Positions 60,601 to 64,000 of a DNA stretch of 64,000 nt are shown here, piece by piece. The translations under genes and the position numbers were made by a program. Under the pieces are notes generated by a model. That model saw only the letters and a list, made by a program, of their open reading frames with translations, was not told the origin of the DNA and searched no databases. How positions within the stretch are numbered: position 1 is the first letter of the stretch; every line of letters starts with the position of its first letter. The DNA is from Anaspis maculata (taxonomy: Eukaryota; Arthropoda; Insecta; Coleoptera; Scraptiidae), in assembly GCA_949128115.1 (NCBI GenBank), contig OX421964.1:19554892-19618891 (forward strand), in the 5' to 3' direction.

Positions 60601-60650
60601 AAGAGGAGCTTTTTGTCACAGACGTGAATCCAGATGTCAATCCGGAGTCG
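48519..60650 (+). CDS. HYDIN: HYDIN-like axonemal protein, N-terminal 1,159 residues (gene continues beyond window)
   Basis: HYDIN is a giant scaffold of the ciliary/flagellar central-pair apparatus, built from repeated immunoglobulin-like ASH domains. Exons: 48519-48620, 48683-48877, 50091-50292, 53198-53850, 53917-54154, 54485-54689, 54859-54926, 55005-55210, 55281-55642, 56314-56497, 57867-58216, 58280-58551, 58771-59000, 60441-60650. All junction phases agree (3,477 coding bases). Segments matching vertebrate HYDIN in order: PSEYLKEMSLSTEERL, VAPGMTYTVIINFT, LHNRSDNFVEFHWK, LDVSGREERLPFKMYGLGLG, LPAIVDFGNVTLLKR, GTGSCIERVPDICPETDLG, NRGKRLHKI, and GEVNYPTVSIE...NFGC. Vertebrate HYDIN is about 5,100 residues, so about a fifth is here. 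Exons are GC-rich against AT-rich introns. In insects, expression is expected mainly in testis and ciliated sensory neurons (inference). CFAP47/CFAP65-type relatives are less likely given the colinear match. Confidence 0.92.
48683..48877 (+). CDS. HYDIN: HYDIN exon 2
   Basis: Separated from exon 1 by a 62-base intron (acceptor TGTACTTACAG; donor GACGAG/GTCAGA). It encodes the signature PSEYLKEMSLSTEERLEW and FLATPDVIIFQSFEPG, closely matching the start of the first ASH region of HYDIN. Confidence 0.93.
48956..49080. mobile_element. 125-bp palindromic MITE in HYDIN intron 2
   Basis: Perfect 15-base tips GTTCATGCAACGTGA and TCACGTTGCATGAAC. Inner mirrored words include CAACCGATCGGATT / AATCCGATTGGTTG. 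Confidence 0.9.
49081..50090. other. HYDIN intron 2, remainder
   Basis: Includes a run of GGTAGGTAAGGTAGGTAGGT at about 49,650-49,670; otherwise nothing. Confidence 0.5.
50091..50292 (+). CDS. HYDIN: HYDIN exon 3
   Basis: Acceptor AATCCTTTCAG, donor TTTATG/GTGAGT. It encodes HLRVVFETSTNFKL, NVAPGMTYTVIINFT and HQIGFITENGSFSIPIY, the first ASH domain body. Confidence 0.93.
50293..50725. other. HYDIN intron 3, left part
   Basis: AT-rich; nothing recognised before the retrotransposon tail. Confidence 0.5.
50726..53150 (-). mobile_element. 5'-truncated non-LTR retrotransposon (RT + RNase H), antisense in HYDIN intron 3
   Basis: Minus strand. From about 53,150: RT finger motif SFKPYKSPGEDGIF, a frameshift near 53,090, then an open frame 53,094-51,214 with PISLTSFLLKTMENIVD, AYQPEKSTMDAL, GTFVDVEGAFDNT, CPQGGVLSPLLW, YGYANDVAVIV (active-site box), EVKYLGIILD; then RNase H (MIWYTDGSVREEGAGIG, LQTELLAVERC, IATDSQAAL, WVPAHQGIEGNEEADALA). 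A frameshift near 51,220-51,320 leads to the C-terminal part (50,829-51,320) with zinc-like CRLCASAGETTVHLLCEC. A 3' tail of TCTACAA-type words ends near 50,726. Endonuclease and ORF1 are missing. Jockey/I/R1-type by RT plus RNase H. Few lesions, so fairly recent; no clear target duplication. Confidence 0.9.
53198..53850 (+). CDS. HYDIN: HYDIN exon 4
   Basis: Largest exon in view (653 bases), acceptor CTATTTTCACAG, donor CCTTTG/GTATAC. It encodes the second and third ASH segments: LLNFPDVIHMPTMPVKKT, ESMFLKVRVTNPKAGET, DDTFMFLERSARVALHNRSD, then a charged helix (SEQLKEGFDEVRQHESAR). Markedly GC-rich codon use. Confidence 0.95.
53917..54154 (+). CDS. HYDIN: HYDIN exon 5
   Basis: 66-base intron before it. 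Acceptor TTCGGTTTAG, donor ATGTCG/GTACGT. It encodes EVEFTLTFHPHLADQFENW, YLDVSGREERLPFKMYG and HKYEIQACNVG, an ASH repeat end and the next start. Confidence 0.95.
54485..54689 (+). CDS. HYDIN: HYDIN exon 6
   Basis: Acceptor TGTTCTCCAG, donor CATTTC/GTAAGT (phase 2). It encodes NIPGTLNYINKPSEFGG, LHLDPLRFGGFVLSF and EESGQIIYTTI. Confidence 0.93.
54859..54926 (+). CDS. HYDIN: HYDIN exon 7
   Basis: Small 68-base exon, acceptor TTGTTCCAG, donor CCCATTG/GTAAGT. It encodes GNVFAPYLECDISDIDFG, typical of the linker into a new ASH domain. Phases fit both neighbours. Confidence 0.9.
55005..55210 (+). CDS. HYDIN: HYDIN exon 8
   Basis: Acceptor TTCATCCAG, donor GTTGAC/GTGAGA. It encodes YLQTKHFLMANTSQVSIEFE and REFRFTPVSGVAESKETIEV, one ASH domain. 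Confidence 0.93.
55281..55642 (+). CDS. HYDIN: HYDIN exon 9
   Basis: Acceptor TTCTCATTCAG, donor GATACT/GTGAGT (phase 2). It encodes ELMPNLLGEKTNKLLVYM, IPIKYDCQTPKITCIPSPII, and MYDRTVKFKNNSAMCGNL with the following strand segments. Confidence 0.94.
55643..56313. other. HYDIN intron 9
   Basis: No feature recognised. Confidence 0.5.
56314..56497 (+). CDS. HYDIN: HYDIN exon 10
   Basis: Acceptor TTTGTTTTAG, donor GAACTC/GTAAGT. It encodes CNGQAPSITILPAIVDFGN and RTAINLQIINDSPIPGTVTF, aligning with the vertebrate segment PNQVDFGNIYVLKDSS. Confidence 0.94.
56498..57866. other. HYDIN intron 10 with coding-like but unidentified sequence
   Basis: 56,555-57,220 has balanced composition and several overlapping ORFs, unlike other introns here, then an unbroken G run near 57,225. 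No family is recognised and no splice signals support an exon; decayed mobile DNA is the simplest reading. Confidence 0.35.
57867..58216 (+). CDS. HYDIN: HYDIN exon 11
   Basis: Acceptor TTTGTTTTGCAG, donor TCGA/GTTTGT at 58217 (phase 2). It encodes LADSHVELPVFVYLTDPGEH, CYGTGSCIERVPDICPETDL and FINRGKRLHKIM. The 63-base intron that follows removes an in-frame TGA at 58272. Confidence 0.92.
58280..58551 (+). CDS. HYDIN: HYDIN exon 12
   Basis: Acceptor TTTTGATGTAG, donor CAAAG/GTTTTC. It encodes SIFSITPKDGVLRTGEEM, GYSTVPGNVKEDFYCHA and FSFVIMASFIEPHL, all colinear with vertebrate HYDIN. Confidence 0.9.
58771..59000 (+). CDS. HYDIN: HYDIN exon 13
   Basis: Acceptor CGTGAATAG is weak in pyrimidines, but the phase fits and the encoded KILMKNKCDIELQTKL, VEPPFYIVDGGQ and YKLCVQFRPGKHTKRC continue the HYDIN alignment. 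Donor AAAGTG/GTAAGT. A rival acceptor near 58,600 opens a reading that hits a stop without a usable donor. Confidence 0.82.
59030..59637. mobile_element. 0.6-kb foldback element in HYDIN intron 13
   Basis: Ends CAGTGCGCGGCAAAAGTT and mirror (AACTTTTACCGCGCACTG). Next inward are mirrored TTGGAATA, GGATTTATTTTCTTTCCTGT and AAAAACTCTTGGACAG words. The middle (about 59,140-59,550) is not inverted. Confidence 0.85.
59638..60440. other. HYDIN intron 13, right part
   Basis: No feature recognised. Confidence 0.5.
60441..60650 (+). CDS. HYDIN: HYDIN exon 14 (last in window)
   Basis: Acceptor TTATTTCACAG, donor GAGTCG/GTACGT. It encodes LIGEVNYPTVSIEPQYVNFG and VRNVSPLPVVFKWVW, matching the vertebrate stretch GEVHYPNLSFE. 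It leaves in phase 0, so the gene goes on beyond 64,000. Confidence 0.93.
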
Positions 60651-61439
60651 GTACGTTTCATTTGGTTAGTCCTTCGTAGTGCTGTTGCCATATTCATTTG
60701 CTGAAAAACTGATTGCATCTGGTGAGTGCTAGAAAAAGGTTTTCATGGGTAATTTTTGAATCCTTCCGCACGACTGGTCGACTGGTGACTGCAATAATTC
60801 CAGAAAGGGCCTTTGCTTGCTCGTTCCATTCTCCAAGGAAGGGTGCCTCCCCTTGCTCGAATTCATTCCCGGATTTTCCGTAACAGTTTGCACAGTTTTA
60901 GTTCAGAGGCTGTAACGTAACAACAAATGAGCGGATTTCGATATGTTTCACAAAAGTATATGAAAAGCCAATTTAATGATCGTTTGTTATCCTTTTGTTA
61001 AAAGTCGTCGACTTTGAAATGCTGGTTTTTCTCGACCTCAGAAATCAATACTGGCTGTTCCGAGGAATTCTCAAAATCCGATTTTTTCTTCCCATCTCAT
61101 TTGCTTGCTTTTTCAAATAGGACAAAACCATGCAAAGAATATATAAAAATATAAAAAATAAAAACATATACCATGTTTGAAATTCTTTTCCCTAATGATG
61201 GTTGTTGAGATACATATAAAAAGCTTTAAAACCAAACAAGTGAGTATGCCTTCACGTGCGTGAGTCTCAGTAGCGCATTTTCTCAAAGAGGCATATTGTG
61301 AACGTAAAGAAATTTGGCTGAAGGAGAAACACCATTCCTTGCCCACTTTCTTCATTTGAAACTCATTGTGATATTTTGTTATCAGAATGGGGTACTTGCC
61401 AACTAAATAGATTTGAATGAAAATTCTTTCACTCATCAA

Positions 61440-63560
61440 TATTTTTTTGTTTGAGGGCGGGAGCTGGGAGCGGCGACTAATCAAAAGTGGCCTATCTCTT
61501 CCCATTTTTATTCAGCTATCTATATAGCGGAACAATTAGATCGCCATGTCTTCAAGGTTATGTTTTACATTTATCTCTTACTTTGGGGGCGGCGTGTGGG
61601 AGCGGCAGAGTTTGGCAAAGAAATTTTTCCACAGTTTGAGTTGGGAGTTTCTGAATGTTTGAGGTAACATTAAAATGTAAATCAGTGGAAGTTATTGGAA
61701 GTTGCACTTTTTTCTTTTGGGGGTGGAAGTTGGAGGCGGCGTCATATCAAAAGTAGCCTATTCTTTCCCATTTTTAGTAAGCTATCTATACAGGGTGTTT
61801 CCAAAATGGTGTTACAAACTTCTAGGGGAGATTCCCCATCAAAAATGGACAAGGAAAATATATACCTTTGATGTCCTAAAATCCTCAGTTGAAAAGTTAC
61901 AGGGTGTTCAAGTTGACTTTTTAAAACTGATTTTTTGACATAAGTTTTGAACCGTTTAACCGATTTTGTTCAAGTTCTCACCAAAGTTAACTGAAATAAG
62001 TCTCTATCGAATAATAGTAACGTGTTGGAGAAAAAAGTTCAGGGGCGTAGATAATGGGGGCTGTCCTCATATTTCCCCCCTTATTATTTACACCCCTAGC
62101 TATTTTCCCAAATTGGTCTTATTTTTTTATTCTACGTTCAATTTAGAGAAAAAAGTTACTCTTGCAAAATTTTTATTAGAGGCTTCGTTTTTGAGATATC
62201 TGAGTTTGAAACTTTGGAAAACATCTCGAAATCGCCACTTTCAATGAGCCCAATTTTTTTTCCCTGAAAAGCTCTCGTTTCTCAGAGGAAATAGTGGTTT
62301 ATCAACTTAGAAAATTTAAGAAAACCTATTTCTGCTGAAAAATCATGAGTTTTTTTTTATTCTAATTTTTTGGCCTTGGAAAGTGGCAATTTCGAGATGT
62401 TTTCCAAAGTTTCAAACTCAGATATCTCAAAAACGAAGCCTCTAATCAAAATTTTGCAAGAGTAACTTTTTTCTCTAAATTGAACGTAGAATAAAAAATA
62501 ACAACAATTTGGGAAAATAGCTAGGGGTGTAAAAAATAGGGGGGGAAATATGAGGACAGCCCCCATTATCTACGCCCCTGAACTTTTTTCTCCAACACGT
62601 TACTATTATTCGATAGAGACTTATTTCAGTTAACTTTGGTGAGAACTTGAACAAAATCGGTTGAACGGTTCAAAACTTATGTCAAAAAATCAGTTTTAAA
62701 AAGGTCAACTTGAACACCCTGTAACTTTTCAACTGAGCATTCTAGGACATCAAAGGTATATATTTTCCTTGTCCATTTTTGATGGGGAATCTCCCCTAGA
62801 AGTTTGTAACACCATTTTGGAAACACCCTGTATAGCGAAAGAATTAGATCGTTATATCTTCGGGTTTATGTTTTTCATTCATCTCTCACTTTGATGGCAG
62901 CGTATGGGGGCGGCAGCATTCCGCAAAGTAACTGTTGCACAGTTTGAGTTGGAAGTTACTAAATGTAAGGGAAATATGACAATCAGTGAAAATTGTGAAA
63001 GTTGCATTTTTTTACTTGGAGGCGGCAGCTGGAGGCGGCGGCTAATTAAAAGTGGCCTATCTTTTTCCAATTTCAGTCAGCTATTAATATAGTGAAAGAA
63101 TTAGATCGTTATGTCTTCAGGTTCATGTTTTTCATTTATCTTTTACTTTGGGGGCGGCGTGTGGGAGCGGCAGCGTTCGGCTGAGCAAATGTTGCACAAT
63201 TTGAGTTGGCAGTTCCTAAATGTTGAAGGGAACATCTCAATCAGTAACATTTGTGAAAGTTGCACTTTTTATCGTTTGGGGGCGGAATCTGGGGGCGGCG
63301 ACTAACCAAAAGTAGCCTATCCTTTCCCATTTTTAGTCAGCTATTTATATACCGAAAGAATCAGATCGCTATGTCTTCGGGTTCATGTTTTTCATTTTAA
63401 AGTGCTTGGGGGCGGTTTTCAGCAGTTTTTTCATGTTGGCGGCGCATATTGAAGACGGAATGTTTGTTGGCTTACGTTTATAAGTGGCAACTATGTATTA
63501 TTCAAAAAATGAGAACACTAGAGCATCAGGTCTGGTAGAAAGTGCAATATTATGTTATTT
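61440..63560 (+). repeat. Tandem array of an approx. 280-bp G-rich unit, interrupted by a foldback
   Basis: Recurring phrases: GGCGGCGACTAATCAAAAGT, GCCTATCT.TTCCCATTTTTA, TCAGCTATCTATATAGC, AATTAGATCG, TTCATGTTTTTCATTTATCT and GGGGGCGGCGTGTGGGAGCG. Copies start near 61,450, 61,725 (resuming after the insertion at 62,833), 63,015 and 63,285, with shorter degenerate ends to about 63,600. Confidence 0.85.
61789..62832. mobile_element. 1,044-bp young foldback element, family A, with TA duplication
   Basis: Ends TACAGGGTGTTTCCAAAATG and mirror; TA on each side (61787-61788, 62833-62834). The centre is near 62,310 and the arms are almost identical over about 500 bases each. Sibling tandem units show the empty site (GCTATCTATATAGCG-type text), confirming insertion. 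A TA duplication points to a Tc1/mariner-type transposase acting in trans. Confidence 0.95.
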
Positions 63561-63702
63561 CAAGTTTATCGGGGGCGGTTTTCTCTATGTTGGCGGCGCA
63601 ATATGGACATCCAATATAGCCTAGCCCTCCTTTGGGAGTGGCAGCTATGTAACAGCGAAAAAATTAGAAAGCTAGGTCGTCTAGTTTGGGAGGAGTTCGA
63701 TG

Positions 63703-63752
63703 AACGGACGGACGGACGGACGGACGGACGGACGGACGGACGGACGGACGGA
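63703..63752 (+). repeat. (GGAC)n microsatellite
   Basis: About twelve uninterrupted copies of the tetranucleotide GGAC, inside the long-TIR element. Confidence 0.97.
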
Positions 63753-64000
63753 CAAAGCGGTTGCAATAGCGATTTTCATCAAGATGGAAAATGCGCTAAA
63801 AAACATGAAAAAGCTTTAGTTACATCATTTACTTTCCATATAATTATGTAAAACATATCGAAATCCGCACATTTGTTGTTACGTTACAGCCTTTGAACTA
63901 AAACTATGCAAATTGTTACAGAATATCCGGAAATGAATTCGAATGCATTTTTGCAGAAGCTGTTTCTCAAAGACTATCAACCGTAGAATAATAAGCTTGG

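Larger units (their letters stand above)
60857..63942. mobile_element. 3.1-kb long-TIR element carrying a tandem array
   Basis: Inverted ends of about 100 bases: TCGAATTCATTCCCGGA ... GCTGTAACGTAACAACAAAT ... ATTTCGATATGTTT at 60,857-60,955, mirrored at 63,846-63,942. Between them lie tandem copies of an approximately 280-bp unit, a nested foldback and a GGAC microsatellite. No transposase. It lies in the HYDIN intron after exon 14. Confidence 0.82.

Overview
The window is nuclear DNA of an animal, almost certainly an insect. It has split genes with GT-AG introns, AT-rich non-coding DNA full of the word TAGGTACCTA, a tRNA-derived SINE, Ty3/Gypsy and non-LTR retroelement remains, and an exceptional load of palindromic (foldback/MITE-type) DNA elements. 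The repeat vocabulary fits Hemiptera or Lepidoptera; I cannot settle the order. There is no bacterial-style gene organisation.

Two host genes are present, both on the + strand. (1) An SLC24-type Na+/Ca2+-K+ exchanger (NCKX). Nine coding exons from 34,293 to 44,860 carry both alpha repeats and the stop codon. A candidate signal-peptide exon at 27,660-27,720 would complete a 552-residue protein. A polyadenylation signal lies at about 45,304. (2) The N-terminal 1,159 residues of a HYDIN-like axonemal (central-pair) protein. Fourteen exons run from 48,519 to 60,650, all junctions are in phase, and the gene runs on past the right edge. The two genes do different jobs (cation exchange; motility of cilia or sperm tails) and are simply neighbours.

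The rest is repeat-derived or silent. 1-13 kb: small MITEs, three families of decayed foldback elements, a SINE with perfect target-site duplication (7,267-7,622), and a hAT-like element with 8-bp duplication and odd TCTTG-rich ends (9,412-10,870). 13-20 kb: two kilobase-scale palindromes (13,876-16,033 and 17,174-18,696) that seem to share an old coding segment, the second nested in a CAGTGGCG-ended element. 21-22.5 kb: a Gypsy pol fossil broken by a MITE. 26.2-29.5 kb: inverted arms of about 1.1-1.2 kb whose loop holds the candidate NCKX first exon. 30.4-31.5 kb: a tandem array of a 273-bp unit. 35-40 kb (NCKX intron 2): a long parent copy of a MITE seen at 24.9 kb, non-LTR debris, and Gypsy fragments including an integrase flanked by short direct repeats. 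42.06-43.05 kb: a young foldback filling an NCKX intron. 50.7-53.2 kb: a 5'-truncated non-LTR retrotransposon antisense in HYDIN intron 3. 60.86-63.94 kb: a long-TIR element carrying a tandem array, itself interrupted by a young foldback with TA duplication.

Exon limits were read by eye from splice signals, reading frame and resemblance to known family members. Repeat limits are approximate unless a target-site duplication is named.
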